This document shows, in pieces, positions 12,041 through 21,970 of a stretch of DNA of 64,000 nt. Position 1 is the first letter of the stretch; every line of letters starts with the position of its first letter. The stretch comes from Magicicada septendecula. Its lineage: Eukaryota > Arthropoda > Insecta > Hemiptera > Cicadidae. A program made the position numbers and the translations under genes. The notes below the pieces were generated by a model that was not told the origin of the DNA, did not search any database, and was given only the letters and a program-made list of their open reading frames with translations. The stretch spans positions 1,313,813,046 through 1,313,877,045 of the forward strand of contig CM068367.1 of assembly GCA_034769895.1 (NCBI GenBank), written 5' to 3'.

Positions 12041-12199
12041 TAGTCTGAAGGGCGAGTATAGAACGCTGTCCAGTGTGTTCTATAGCAGCAGTCTAGTCTG
12101 AAGGGCGAGTATAGAACACTGTCCAGTGTGTTCTATAGCAGCAGTCTAGTCTGAAGGGCGAGTATAGAACGCTGTCCTGTGTGTTCTATAGCAGCAGTC
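12041..12199. repeat. 53 bp tandem repeat, exactly 3 units
   Basis: Units start at 12041, 12094 and 12147 with TAGTCTGAAGGGCGAGTATA and differ at only a few bases. Each unit contains an inverted repeat, TATAGAACAC...GTGTTCTATA, with an 8-base centre, so each could form a hairpin. Confidence 0.92.
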
Positions 12200-13491
12200 A
12201 CCAACCCTGCGCCCGTCAATAAGGTTTGACGCGCCCGCGAACCAAATTGTAATTTTCTTTTCTTTTGTACGAAGGAACGCACTCGCATTGTACTTGCTTC
12301 GAAGTACTGTATTATAAAATAGTACAATCCGTTTCAAATTTTACTTTTTTCTAATACAATAATTGCTGTAAATTAGTGTTTTCAAGAAATGGAACTAAAA
12401 CCTTCAGTTATGTTTAAAATGTGATTTTTCAAGTTTTACAATTCTGTGCACTTTATAAAAATAGTTTTTATCGTTGTAAGTTCTTTAATTTAACTATTTT
12501 TCGTTTAAAGTTTTGTTAGTTTTAACGTGTGTGTGCATGATGACAGATTGCTGAGACCTTCTTTATAACATAACCTAATGTGAAAAATTTTCACAAATTT
12601 ATATGAAAAATCAACAAAGCTTTTGTTGATTCGGTGTTCCACGTCGCTAAATATAAGCGCGAGGGTATTATAAAGCGACAGTTAATGTTCGTAACGTCCA
12701 GCTACTGACCATTGATGGCCAACGTCCAGCTCCGCATCTTTCTATTTTCCGCTGATGGGGTGGGGAGGGGTGCGTCCATCGAACTGTTCCTCAGTTATAC
12801 ATGCGCCCCCATAAATTCAAAGGTTGCCTATGACTGTTATGCAGAATAATTATACGACAGGAAAAAAGCAAATCAACATTAGGTTTCGCCTTCCATGGAA
12901 GCGATCTTTTCTTCGTTGTTGTGGTGTTTACTCGTTATTTCAAAGAAAAGGAAGTCGCATACAGTCAGACTTAGTCAGATTTAGTAACCGAAGCGTACGT
13001 TTCTAGTAAACATTACTCTTTTTTATAAAAAAGAACACGCCGAATGAAACGGTTTTATTTATTTCATACGGAATAAAATTTTATGTCTCTGCAAGTAGAA
13101 TAATTAATTGCGAAATAATATGCGAGAACTGCGGTTCAAACCTCAAATATAATGTAATGCTATTCCATATGGTTCTCCCGAAACCTGAAGAATCTTGAGT
13201 TTTATCATGTTTGCAGTTCGTCGACATGTTTATTGATTACGGTTCGATTGAGAAAGGAAAGAGATGTTTTTAATAATAATGATAATAGTAATAACGAAAG
13301 AGTGACTAATGATGAGGTGTTAAAGAAAGCGGATGGAAGCAGCCGGATACTGTTTAAAACCACTGCGGAAAAAAGAAGCAGTATGGTTGGTCACCTATTG
13401 CGCATTCGAACTAGTCCACATCACTAGTTCGAGAGGAAGGTCCAGACAGGAGTATATGGATTAAATGAAATGAGGAAGAAAGTCGAGATTA
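12200..13491. other. Intergenic, no gene recognised
   Basis: Includes a somewhat GC-richer patch at 12640-12810 with TATA-like sequences, but no convincing gene. Short open frames at 12824 and 13233 carry no motif. Confidence 0.45.
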
Positions 13492-13492
13492 C

Positions 13493-13562
<70 letters not shown>
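13492..13562. repeat. Compound (TC)n(TA)n microsatellite
   Basis: CTCTCTCT followed by about 28 uninterrupted TA units. Confidence 0.95.
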
Positions 13563-13564
<2 letters not shown>

Positions 13565-13756
13565 CAACAGTACAAATAGGTTGAGTACTGTACATTGCAC
13601 CAAGTAATTTAAAAATAAGTGATTAGAAGAAATAAATAATGCATTTTGATAATAATAAGAATTCAGCCTGCAATATAAATTGTAAAAGAGACGCCTGACT
13701 TGCAGGTTGGGACAGGTGATTGACGCCGGCTGCTCTCTGTATGTGTGTACACACGT

Positions 13757-13787
13757 AAAGTGTGTGTGTGTGTGCGCGCGCGCGCGA
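13757..13787. repeat. (GT)n(GC)n microsatellite
   Basis: Alternating purine-pyrimidine tract GTGTGTGTGTGTGTGC followed by GCGCGCGCGCG. Such a sequence is prone to Z-form DNA. Confidence 0.9.
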
Positions 13788-15349
13788 CTTGTTCATTCCT
13801 GAAAAGCGTCACCCTTTTCAGTAACGATATAAATTATTGTATTTAAATTAATTTATAATGCTTGTGTGCATGGTAGCGAAAAACTAAAGACACCAAAATG
13901 TGTGGTTAAAAATAACGAACAAGTGTATAAAAAATTGTGAAAAACGAATGAAAAGTGTAATGATAGGAAGTTAAAAATCAATAGTAATTAGAGTAAGATG
14001 AGGAAAAACGGTTTGTGCATGATGAACACCTATAAATTACCGATCGAATGCATATCGGATAATGTGCCAAAGACTTCGCAATTCGCGAAGACAAGCAAAG
14101 TAAGTGTAACAATAAAGCATGGGTTAAGAGTGACGCTCTCGACACTTTCAAACATGCAGAATATTGTCGAGACATGATTTTGGCGCCTTGGATATAAATA
14201 CGGGAACGCGCACTCTTTCTCGTCAGACCATCATAGCGGCCGAAGGCTATGTCCAAGAACTCGATTCTCGTTCAATCATCAGAACAGCTGGAGGCTACGT
14301 CCAACAACTAGAACTTCTAGAATTGATTGACAATCATGGTAGCCAAAGTATCTACGTAGAAACAACTACCGTAGATCAACCACAAGCAGAAACCAGAGTC
14401 TTCAAGACTGCACATCCATTCGAGTGAGCAGTTGGAACCAGAGGCCATGACCAGGAACGAGAGAATCCAGTGAACCAGAGTACGAGAGACTACAAGACTC
14501 CTAGAACACCCGACTCCAGGACTTCCAGGACCGAAGAGGATCACCCGTATCCAGGACCGAAGAGGACACGCTTCAGATGTACCACACAAATAACAAGGTG
14601 ACAAATAACCATGCATTTATCAGAAACCGAGACCGAATCAAAAGACTTTAAATATTAAAGAGAAGAAGAATAAACAATTCGATTCTAAGATGAGTCAAGT
14701 AACTGTATAATTGTAGATATGTTTTTGTTTGTACATTAAGTACAGTAATATGAAAGACTGTAACGATAAGAGTTAGCAGCAACTGTAATTTAAAAACTAT
14801 AATTGTTAGTAGTAAATGACGACCTCGTCAAAGAAATTAATAGAAAGCAATGCATATGCAGTAACAAAGAGAAATTAGTAATATAAAAAAAGAGTTAGAT
14901 AATTAAAAGAGTAGATAATAAGTAAGAGAATTGAGCTAGCTGAGACCAGTATAGAAAATGTATAACAATGTATTGGCAATAAGATTTTATAATATGTTTT
15001 TGTGTCAAATAAGACTACGAATTATACGTAGTAGGTACGTAAAAATACGAATCATTTGGAATCGTAAAATAAATAAGAAATTAACGTGTAATCTGAGATT
15101 GCAAATTATCCGTAAGAAATATGTCAAAATAATAATGAGTTTCTAAACCGCAAAAGAAATAAAAAAAGGTGTTAATAAAAATTGAAATGATTCAAATAAA
15201 CCAATCAAATAGAATTATTATTATTATTATTATTACAACCTTCATTCTTGCACACACGCGAATTTAATGTGATGTAATGTACATAAAGATTTAACACACA
15301 TCAATAAATAAACGCATTAAAATCGTTGTGATGTTGTTGTATATATATA
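13788..15349. other. No gene; possible retroelement regulatory block
   Basis: The stretch 14160-14640 is distinctly less AT-rich than its neighbours, has purine-rich repeats (CCAGGACCGAAGAGGA twice at about 14530-14565), and sits downstream of a TATA/initiator pair. A tail rich in AATAAA-type signals and a (TTA)n run at 15216-15234 follow. This layout would suit a solo LTR or an lncRNA, but I could not find LTR ends or a target duplication. The open frame at 14164-14427 starts upstream of the predicted transcription start, so it is unlikely to be translated as such. Confidence 0.3.
14193..14228 (+). promoter_or_regulatory. TATA box plus initiator
   Basis: TATAAATA at 14193-14200 is followed 30 bp later by TCAGAC (14223-14228), matching the arthropod initiator core TCA at the correct spacing. 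No downstream promoter element stands out. The product is unknown. Confidence 0.4.
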
Positions 15350-15420
15350 TATATAATTTGTGATGTTTTCAATTTGTTTCTTCTGCAAGTAGATAATATT
15401 GTATATTCTTTTTAACACCT

Positions 15421-15456
15421 GACGCACGTTTCACTGAAAAATGTCAGTATCATCAG
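15421..15456 (-). ncRNA. Hammerhead ribozyme-like motif
   Basis: CTGATGA, extra T, stem II ACTGA/TCAGT, GAAAC, GTGC, GTC. Stem III can form intramolecularly as AC/GT with loop GTGC. Stem I is strong: AACCT before the core pairs with AGGT after GTC and continues past one mismatch. It lies downstream of the family-B endonuclease in sense orientation. Confidence 0.8.
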
Positions 15457-15650
15457 AGGTTTCTAAGTGAATTAATAACAATCGAAATAATTCTATTAAT
15501 ATAAAATTAACGAATAATCGAATTTGTATCGATTTTAATGTAAAATAAAATAACTGATAATCGATTTAGGTCGATTAGTTAACGATTGTTTTAATGTTTA
15601 TTTTCTTCAGCAGCTGTTTTCTCGGTTATATTTGAAATTTTGTTTATATT

Positions 15651-16025
15651 TTATTCATTTTTATTTTTATTTTTTAGTAAATTTATAATTTTAAATAGAT
15701 CGTCTTGTTTTGTTTTTATTTGGGTTTGTTCTTTAATTAATAAATTATTGTTATTGTGTTTGTAAATGTTAAGATTTTCCCAAATATTCATTTTTTGACC
15801 TTTTTGTATGTTTTTAATTAATTTTATATTTTCAATGTTTGGAAACTGGTGGTTATTATTTAGACAATGTGTGGCTAAATTAGATTTATAAATATTTGGT
15901 TTTAAATATGCATTGCGGTGTTGAACGAATCTATCTCGTAGTTTTTTCTTCGTCTGGCCCACGTAAAATTTATTGCAATCTGGACATTCTATTTTATATA
16001 TTCCATTTTTATTGTGAGTATTGGA
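15651..16025 (-). pseudogene. PLE GIY-YIG endonuclease fragment (family B)
   Basis: About 125 codons open from just inside the inverted arm (stop TAA before 16025) to 15651. Residues read GIYKIECPDCNKFYVGQT near the start, giving the GIY and YVG halves of the GIY-YIG nuclease signature with the interspersed cysteines seen in PLE endonucleases. RFVQH, SNLATH and the acidic WENLNIYK block follow. In PLEs this domain lies C-terminal to reverse transcriptase and nicks target DNA. All of the RT is missing, so the copy is dead for autonomous movement although the remaining frame is intact. Confidence 0.8.
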
Positions 16026-16100
16026 TTATACAAATTCGATTATTCGTTAATTTTATATTAATAGAATTATTTCGATTGTTATTAATTCACTTAGAAACCT

Positions 16101-16136
16101 CTGATGATACTGATATTTTTCAGTGAAACGTGCGTC
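16101..16136 (+). ncRNA. Hammerhead ribozyme-like motif
   Basis: Inverted partner of the 15421-15456 motif: CTGATGA, T, ACTGA/TCAGT, GAAAC, GTGC, GTC, with the AACCT/AGGT stem I. The only core-proximal difference from its partner is in the stem II loop. Confidence 0.8.
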
Positions 16137-16146
16137 AGGTGTTAAA

Positions 16147-17193
16147 TATCGGTATGGAGAACCATACATGACTTCCATATTCTAAGATTTATATTTAAAA
16201 TCATTTTCACCCAAACAGCCAGGCTGTGTCTTACCTGCCTTTTTATTGCTGTATTAAATGAAAAATATTATATTACATTAAAATGAAAAAATTATAATTT
16301 TATTGCCTGGCAACAAAATTATTTTATTTTTAACAATTACCATTGTTTCAAAAAGTTTAAATAAATTTTCAAGTACTTTACTCTTGTTAAAACGTAAAAG
16401 GTTGCAGGTAAACTACCCCTTCCCCTTAACCGATCTTCACCAAAATCGAAAGTCATTGAGAACTCTACAATTCAGGGATGTATGCAAAAAATTATTTGAT
16501 TCTGTTTGAATTTGCGGCTGTTATCGTTTGCCATAGAAAATACGCTTGATAAAAAAACGTTGCAGGTAAACTACCCCTTCCCCTTAACCGATCTTCACCA
16601 AAAACAATAGATCTTGAGTACTCTACAAATCAGGGCTGTATGCAAAACATTATTTGATTCTGTTTGAATTTGCGGCTGTTATCGTTTGCCATAGAAAATA
16701 CCCTTGTTAAAAAAACGTTGCAAGTAAACTACCCCTTTCCCTCAACCGAACTTCACCAAAAACAATAGGTCTTGAGAACTCTACAATTTAGGGCTGTATG
16801 CAAATAATCTTTTGATTCTGTTTGAATTTGCGGCTGTTATCGTTTGCCATAGGAAATACCCTTGTTAAAACATAAAACGTTACAGGTAAACTACCCCTTT
16901 CCCTTAACCGATCTTCACCAAAAACAATAGGTCGCGAGTACTCTGCAAATTAGGGCTGCATGCAAAAAATTATTTGATTCTGTTTGAATTTGCGGCAGTT
17001 ATCGTTTGCCATAGAAAAAAAATCTACAGACACATAGACAGACAGACAGACAGACAGACACACACACAGACACTTTTCGGAAAACGACTTTTTTTCATGT
17101 TTTGAGTGTAGTAGAATCAGAATCTGCAATAATCTCGAACACGATTTTTTTTTGCCATCACCATACTTCCATTCCTTAAGGAATATGGAAGTA
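16147..17193 (+). mobile_element. H element copy H2
   Basis: Starts ATATCGGTATGGAGAACC (5' hairpin GTATGG-AGAA-CCATAC), then ACTTCCATATTC. It holds several imperfect modules of about 150-160 bp (GCAGGTAAACTACCCC, CCGATCTTCACCAAAA, TTTGATTCTGTTTGAATTTG, TATCGTTTGCCATAG), a CAGA/CA microsatellite at about 17022-17070, and ends in the palindrome ACTTCCATTCC-TTAA-GGAATATGGAAGTA. ACTTCCATATTC near the left end and GAATATGGAAGT at the right end are inverted repeats of each other. No transposase is encoded. Confidence 0.75.
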
Positions 17194-18101
17194 ATATCGG
17201 TATGGAGAACCATACATGACTTCCATATTCTAAGATTTATATTTAAAATCATTTTCAGCCAAACAGCCAGGCTGTGTCTTACCTGCCTTTTTATTGCTGT
17301 ATTAAATGAAAAATATTATATTACATTAAAATGAAAAAATTATAATTTTATTGCCTGGCAACAAAATTATTTTATTTTTAACAATTACCATTGTTTCAAA
17401 AAGTTTAAATAAATTTTCAAGTACTTTACTCTTGTTAAAACGTATAAGGTTGCAGGTAAACTACCCCTTCCCCTTAACCGATCTTCACCAAAATCGAAAG
17501 TCATTGCGACCTCTACAATTCAGGGACGTATGCAAAAAATTATTTGATTCTGTTTGAATTTGCGGCTGTTATCGTTTGCCATAGAAAATACGCTTGATAA
17601 AAAAACGTTGCAGGTAAACTACCCCTTCCCCTTAACCGATCTTCACCAAAAACAATAGGTCTTGAGTACTCTACAAATCAGGGCTGTATGCAAAACATTA
17701 TTTGATTCTGTTTGAATTTGCGGCTGTTATCGTTTGCCATAGGAAATACCCTTGTTAAAACATAAAACGTTACAGGTAAACTACCCCTTTCCCTTAACCG
17801 ATCTTCACCAAAAACAATAGGTCTTGAGAACTCTACAATTCAGGGCTGTATGCGAAACATTATTTGATTCTGTTTGAATTTGCGGCTGTTATCGTTTGCC
17901 AAACAAACAAAATTACCCTTGCTAAAAAAAAACCGTTGCAGGTAAACTACCCCTTTCCCTCAACCGATCTTCACCAAAAACAATAGGTCGCGAGAACTCT
18001 GCAAAACCGGACTGTATGCAAAAAATTATTTGATTCTGTTTGAATTTGCGGCAGTTATCGTTTGCCATAGAAAAAAAATCTACAGACAGATAGACAGACA
18101 C

Positions 18102-18148
<47 letters not shown>

Positions 18149-18287
18149 CACACACACACACAGACACTTTTCGGAAAATGACTTTTTTTCATGTTTTGAG
18201 TGTAGTAGAATCAGAATCTGCAATAATCTCGAACACGATTTTTTTTGCCATCACCATACTTCCATTCCTTAAGGAATATGGAAGTAA
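17194..18287 (+). mobile_element. H element copy H3, head-to-tail with H2
   Basis: Begins with ATATCGG immediately after the GGAAGTA end of H2, no base between them, and repeats the same organisation with a longer CAGA/CA tract (about 18080-18165). It ends GGAATATGGAAGTAA, after which PLE-B arm sequence resumes. H2 and H3 are very similar in the 5' half but have different numbers or arrangement of modules. Confidence 0.75.
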
Positions 18288-18381
18288 AAAGAATATACAA
18301 TATTATCTACTTGCAGAAGAAACAAATTGAAAACATCACAAATTATATAATTACTGCAAGAAACATCGAGTTACTTATATA

Positions 18382-18384
<3 letters not shown>

Positions 18385-18417
<33 letters not shown>
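18385..18417. repeat. (TA)n microsatellite
   Basis: About 15 uninterrupted TA units just outside the PLE-B right end. Confidence 0.9.
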
Positions 18418-18420
<3 letters not shown>

Positions 18421-18717
18421 ACATTACAATTCTATGAAAGACGTTTCTGTGGTAATACTGAATGCAACTGTAGCATATTAATTACCGTCTAGGTTGTAGG
18501 ATTTGTCCGCGCGTTACGTTCTGTATTACAGTTGCAAATTAAATCTTACTGTTGTAAGGAGAACGATTTTAGTAGCATGAAATAATTATTAACATATTTA
18601 AAAATAAAATCAACGATTTATTAAGCATTATAAAAAACTAAATATAATTAAATCACTACCGAATCGGAACACAAAGATTTTTATGGGTAAAAACGTAAAA
18701 GTTTTATCTTATAGCCT

Positions 18718-18750
18718 GAACCAGTTTTCGCTTTTAAAAAGCTTCTTCAG
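18718..18750 (-). ncRNA. Hammerhead ribozyme-like motif (family C type)
   Basis: CTGAAGA, extra A, stem II GCTTT/AAAGC, GAAAAC, then TGGTTC. The stem III strand AACTGGTT is nearly self-complementary and cleavage would follow UUC. GCCT before the core pairs perfectly with AGGC after the cleavage site (stem I, extended by one A-U pair). Confidence 0.65.
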
Positions 18751-18754
18751 AGGC

Positions 18755-19105
18755 TGCAGCTGAGAGCACTGTCCGTCTTGTTCTTGGCGACGGTATCGAC
18801 TTTTGAAGGATCGATGTTGTGTGTGTGGGGTATGATATGTTCGAAATCACTAATGCGTGTGATTTGAATTGTGTCTGTTCGTCTATGATGTCGTTTTATG
18901 TGTTTGTATATTTCCAGTTGTTCAAGAGTGTCTAGTTTTCGATTTTTTGTGTGTACCTGTAGAATATCCATGTTACTGTCCATGTTTTTGTATGCGTGGT
19001 TTGCTTCAATGAGGTGGTTTGCAAAGGTGGATTCGGTAGTGGATTGTAGTGAGTGTAGTGCCTTTGTGTGTTCAATGTATCTTTGTTTGAAGCTACTGCA
19101 ACTGC
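18755..19105 (-). pseudogene. PLE GIY-YIG endonuclease fragment (family C)
   Basis: The minus-strand frame reads SFKQRYIEHTKALHS ... TFANHLIEANHAY ... LDTLEQLEIYKHIK and ends with a stop at 18747. It corresponds to the part of a PLE GIY-YIG domain after GQT, with the conserved Arg/His helix and the ExLxIYK segment. The GIY and YIG residues are missing here, being carried in inverted orientation at 19095-19142. Reverse transcriptase is absent. Not functional. Confidence 0.7.
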
Positions 19106-19239
19106 TCAGATTGCAACAAATTCTACATAGGCCAGACACCTTAAAATTTGGAGTGATTTCCAAGGAAAAATAATATACGATATACATTATATTTAATATT
19201 TATAATGACTTTACCTCAAGATGTTTTCTCCTTATTTGG

Positions 19240-19275
19240 AACATGTTTCGGAGAGCCTTGTGTTCCCATCTTCAG
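19240..19275 (-). ncRNA. Hammerhead ribozyme-like motif (family A)
   Basis: CTGAAGA, extra T, stem II strands GGGAA.../...CTCTCC (imperfect), GAAAC, ATGTT. The stem III strand ACATGT is self-complementary and the cleavage triplet would be GUU. It directly follows the endonuclease stop in sense orientation. Confidence 0.6.
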
Positions 19276-19750
19276 CCTTCCTGATTTTGAGTCTTGTGAA
19301 GTACTTGTGTGTTGTTGTTGTGGTTTCCTGTTGGTCTCTGGTACTTTAAATTGGTATTATTGTGTGTGATTGTGGTATATATATTAGTATTTTGTGTATT
19401 TTCTATGTTGAGTGCTTTGAAAATTGTGTAATGTTTTGTATTGATTTGTATTTGTTCAGGTATTAGTTTGTTTTGTGTTTTATGTTTGTATATTTGTAAA
19501 TTTTCCCAAATGTTCATTATGGTCCTTTTGTGTGGTATGTGTTTTATTAGTGTCATGCTGGTTATGTCTGGGAATTCATATCCAGTGTTTATTGCATGTG
19601 TGGCCAAATTAGATTTATATATTTCTGGTTTTTTGTATGCGTTTAGGTGTTCAAAATAATGTTTTTTCAGCTGTATTTTTGTTTGCCCTATGTAACATTT
19701 AATGCAGTCTTGGCATTCAATTTTGTATATACCATTGGTTGTTGTATTAT

Positions 19751-19814
19751 TACTTCCATGTTCCTTAAGGAAATGGAAGTATGGTGATGGCAAAAAAAAA
19801 TCGTGTTCGAGATT
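19751..19814 (-). mobile_element. H terminal fragment H4 (last ~64 bp only)
   Basis: Contains ACTTCCATGTTCC-TTAA-GGAAATGGAAGT, GTATGGTGATGGCAAAAA and TCGTGTTCGAGATTAT, i.e. only the 3' terminal palindrome and adjacent conserved block of H on the minus strand. It lies inside the PLE endonuclease frame, adding about 21 codons without a stop. Confidence 0.7.
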
Positions 19815-20012
19815 ATCTTTGTTGTGTAGGTTATTTAGTTTTTGTAAATTATTTTTGTTAGTTTTGTATCCTATTTTAATGTCTGTGTTTTTAAATAGTT
19901 TTGTTAGCTTTGTCATTTTATTATTTATGTATGTGAATGTGGCCCATTTTTTATTGTTGTTATTATTTACGTGTTGTTCATTTTGATTATTTCTTAATTG
20001 TTCAGTTTTTAT

Positions 20013-21654
20013 TACTTAAACATATTCCATAAGGAAATGGAAGTATGGTGATGGCAAAAAGTAAAAAAATCGTGTTCGAGATTATTGCAGATTCTGATTG
20101 TACTACCATCAAAACATGAAAAAAAGCCATTTTTCGAAAAGTGTCTGCGTGTGTGTCTGTGTGCCTATCTGTGTGTCTGTCTGTCTATAGATTTTTTTAT
20201 GGCAAACGATAACAGCCGCAAATTCAAACAGAATCAAATAATTTTTTGCATACAGCCCTAAATTGTAGAGTTCTCAAGACCTATTGTTTTTGGTGAAGAT
20301 CGGTTAAGGGAATGGGGTAGTTTACCTGCAACGTTTTATGTTTTAACAAGGGTATTTTCTATGGCAAACGATAACAGCCGCAAATTCAAACAGAATCAAA
20401 TAATTTTTGGATACAGCCCTGAATTGTAGAGTTCTCAAGACCTATTGTTTTTGGTGAAGATCGGTTAAGGGAATGGGGTAGTTTATCTGCAACGTTTTAT
20501 GTTTTAACAAGGGTATTTTCTATGGCAAACGATAACAGCCGCAAATTCAAACAGAATCAAATAATTTTGGGATATAGCCCTGAATTGTTGAGTTCTCAAG
20601 ACCTATTGTTTTTGGTGAAGATCGGTTAAGAGAAAGGGGTAGTTTACCTGCAACGTTTTTTGTTTTAACAAGGGTATTTTCTATGGTAAACGATAACAGC
20701 CGCAAATTCAAACAGAATCAAATAATGTTTTGCATACAGCCCTGAAGTTTAGAGTTCTCAAGACCTATTGTTTTTGTTGAAGATCGGTTTAGGGAAAGGC
20801 GTAGTTTACCTGCAACGTTTTATGTTTTAACATGGGTAATGTTTTATATAACGAATGATAACTGCCGTAAATTCAACCAGAATCAAATAATGTTTTGCAT
20901 ACCTTCCTCAATTCTATATAACTCAAGGTCTGTTGATTTTGTTGAAGATCGGTTAAGGGAAAGGGGTAGATTACCTGCAACATTTTATGTTGTAACAAGA
21001 GAACGTTTTCCATGAAGAACGATAACTGCCGTAAATTCAAACAGAATCAAATAATTTTTTACATATGTACCTGAGTTGTAGAGGACTCATGGCCTATTGA
21101 TTTTGGTGAAGATTGATTAAGGGAAAGGGGTAGTTTACCTGCCACTTTTAATGTTTTAACAAGAGTAATTGTTTCTATGACGAACGATAACTGCCGCACA
21201 TTCAAACAGAATAAAATAATGTTTTGCATGCGTCCCTGAATTGAGAGGACTCAAGACCTATTGATTTTGGTAAAGATCAGTTAAGAGAAAGGTGTAGTTT
21301 ACCTGCAACATTTTATGTGATAACAAGGGTAATTTTTTCTATGACGAACGATAACTGCCGTAAATTCAAACATAATCAAATAAGTTTTTGCATACGTCCC
21401 TATATTGTAGGGTACTCAAGGCCTTTTGATTTTGGTGAAGATCGGTTAAGGGGAAGGGGTAGTTTACCTGCAACATTTTATGTTGTAACAAGAGAAATTT
21501 TTTCATGACGAACGATAACTGCCGTAAATTCAAACAGAATCAAATAATTTTTTACATATGTGCCTGAGTTGTAGAAGACTCAAGGCCTATTGATTTTGGT
21601 GAAGATCGGTTTTCTTATAACATGGAAGTCATGTATGGTTCTCCATACCGATAT
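20013..21654 (-). mobile_element. H element copy H5, longest copy
   Basis: Reverse orientation: 3' palindrome at 20020-20050, CA/TCTG microsatellite at about 20143-20190, then about eight tandem modules of roughly 155-165 bp (GTTTACCTGCAACGTTTTATG, recognisable near 20318, 20483, 20640, 20803, 20968, 21132, 21297 and 21461), closing with CATGGAAGTCATGTATGG and the hairpin GTATGGTTCTCCATAC at about 21633-21648. Modules diverge progressively from the 3' to the 5' side. No ORF. Confidence 0.75.
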
Positions 21655-21825
21655 TTTTATATTTTATTTTATTTTCTATTTTGTTTACAGTGTTTTTATT
21701 TTATCCATTTTCATAAGCAATTTGGTTTATTATATTTCTTACTTTGTCTGTGTCTTTTTTGTTTAGGGGCATTTTGTACATTCTGTTAAATAGTGAATAG
21801 AATGCTGCCATTAATATCAGGAAGG

Positions 21826-21861
21826 CTGGAGATGGGAACACAAGGCTTCCCGAAACATGTT
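21826..21861 (+). ncRNA. Hammerhead-like motif, core mutated
   Basis: Inverted partner of 19240-19275. CTGGAGA replaces CTGAAGA (conserved A6 lost), stem II GGGAA/TTCCC, GAAAC, ATGTT. Predicted inactive. Confidence 0.5.
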
Positions 21862-21970
21862 CCAAATAAGGAGAAAACATCTTGACGTATAGTCATTATA
21901 AATATTAAATATATTATAAACATCAAGAAATAGACTGTAGCAAAAAGTGTTTGAAAATATATATACGTAG

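Larger units (their letters stand above)
15350..18349 (-). mobile_element. PLE family B, 5'-truncated with an inverted 3' copy, interrupted by an H dimer
   Basis: Left arm from 15350 (ATAATTTGTGATGTTTTC...) through the ribozyme to about 15528. The same sequence returns inverted as 16018-16146 and, after the inserted H2-H3 pair, as 18288-18349. Removing the insertion restores one continuous arm of about 180-190 bp. Between the arms lies a minus-strand GIY-YIG endonuclease remnant. The order on the minus strand (inverted 3' end, truncated ORF, 3' end with ribozyme) fits PLE insertions that carry a partial inverted copy. Confidence 0.75.
18620..19140 (-). mobile_element. PLE family C fragment with an internal inversion
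   Basis: On the minus strand the 3' end TCACTACCGAATCGGAACAC (18652-18671; related ends at 50230 and 61065) is preceded by a ribozyme motif and a GIY-YIG endonuclease fragment. The codons that should precede that fragment, CNCSDCNKFYIGQTP, are instead on the plus strand at 19095-19142, directly abutting it head to head. The element has therefore undergone a local inversion during or after insertion. Confidence 0.65.
19272..21820 (-). pseudogene. PLE polyprotein remnant: RT C-terminus plus GIY-YIG endonuclease (family A)
   Basis: Minus strand from 21820: AAFYSLFNRMYKMPL then IINQIAYENG, the thumb/C-terminal extension typical of Penelope-like RT, followed by a stop/frameshift near 21694. After the full-length H insertion the frame resumes (about 20010) with KKWATFTYI ... 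LFKNTDIKIGYKT and leads into the endonuclease (19272-19916): GIYKIECQDC, CYIGQT, SNLATH, NIWENLQIYKH. The GIY-YIG tyrosines, cysteines and the acidic helix are present. A 64 bp H terminal fragment sits inside the linker without breaking the frame. RT fingers and palm are absent. Confidence 0.75.
19185..21970 (-). mobile_element. PLE family A, 5'-truncated, with an inverted terminal copy and two H insertions
   Basis: The left terminus (ATATTTAATATTTATAATGACTTTACC, then the ribozyme) recurs inverted at 21815-21910. The minus-strand coding remnant between them runs from the end of reverse transcriptase (21820) to the endonuclease stop (19272). An H fragment (19751-19814) and a full-length H element (20013-21654) interrupt it. 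The block AGACTGTAGCAAAAAGT beyond the right terminus (21931) also follows the family-A tail at 9959. Confidence 0.7.

Noticed and set aside
12133-12337. Minus-strand open frames overlapping the 53 bp array
   Set aside because: They read partly through tandem repeat DNA and have no motif.
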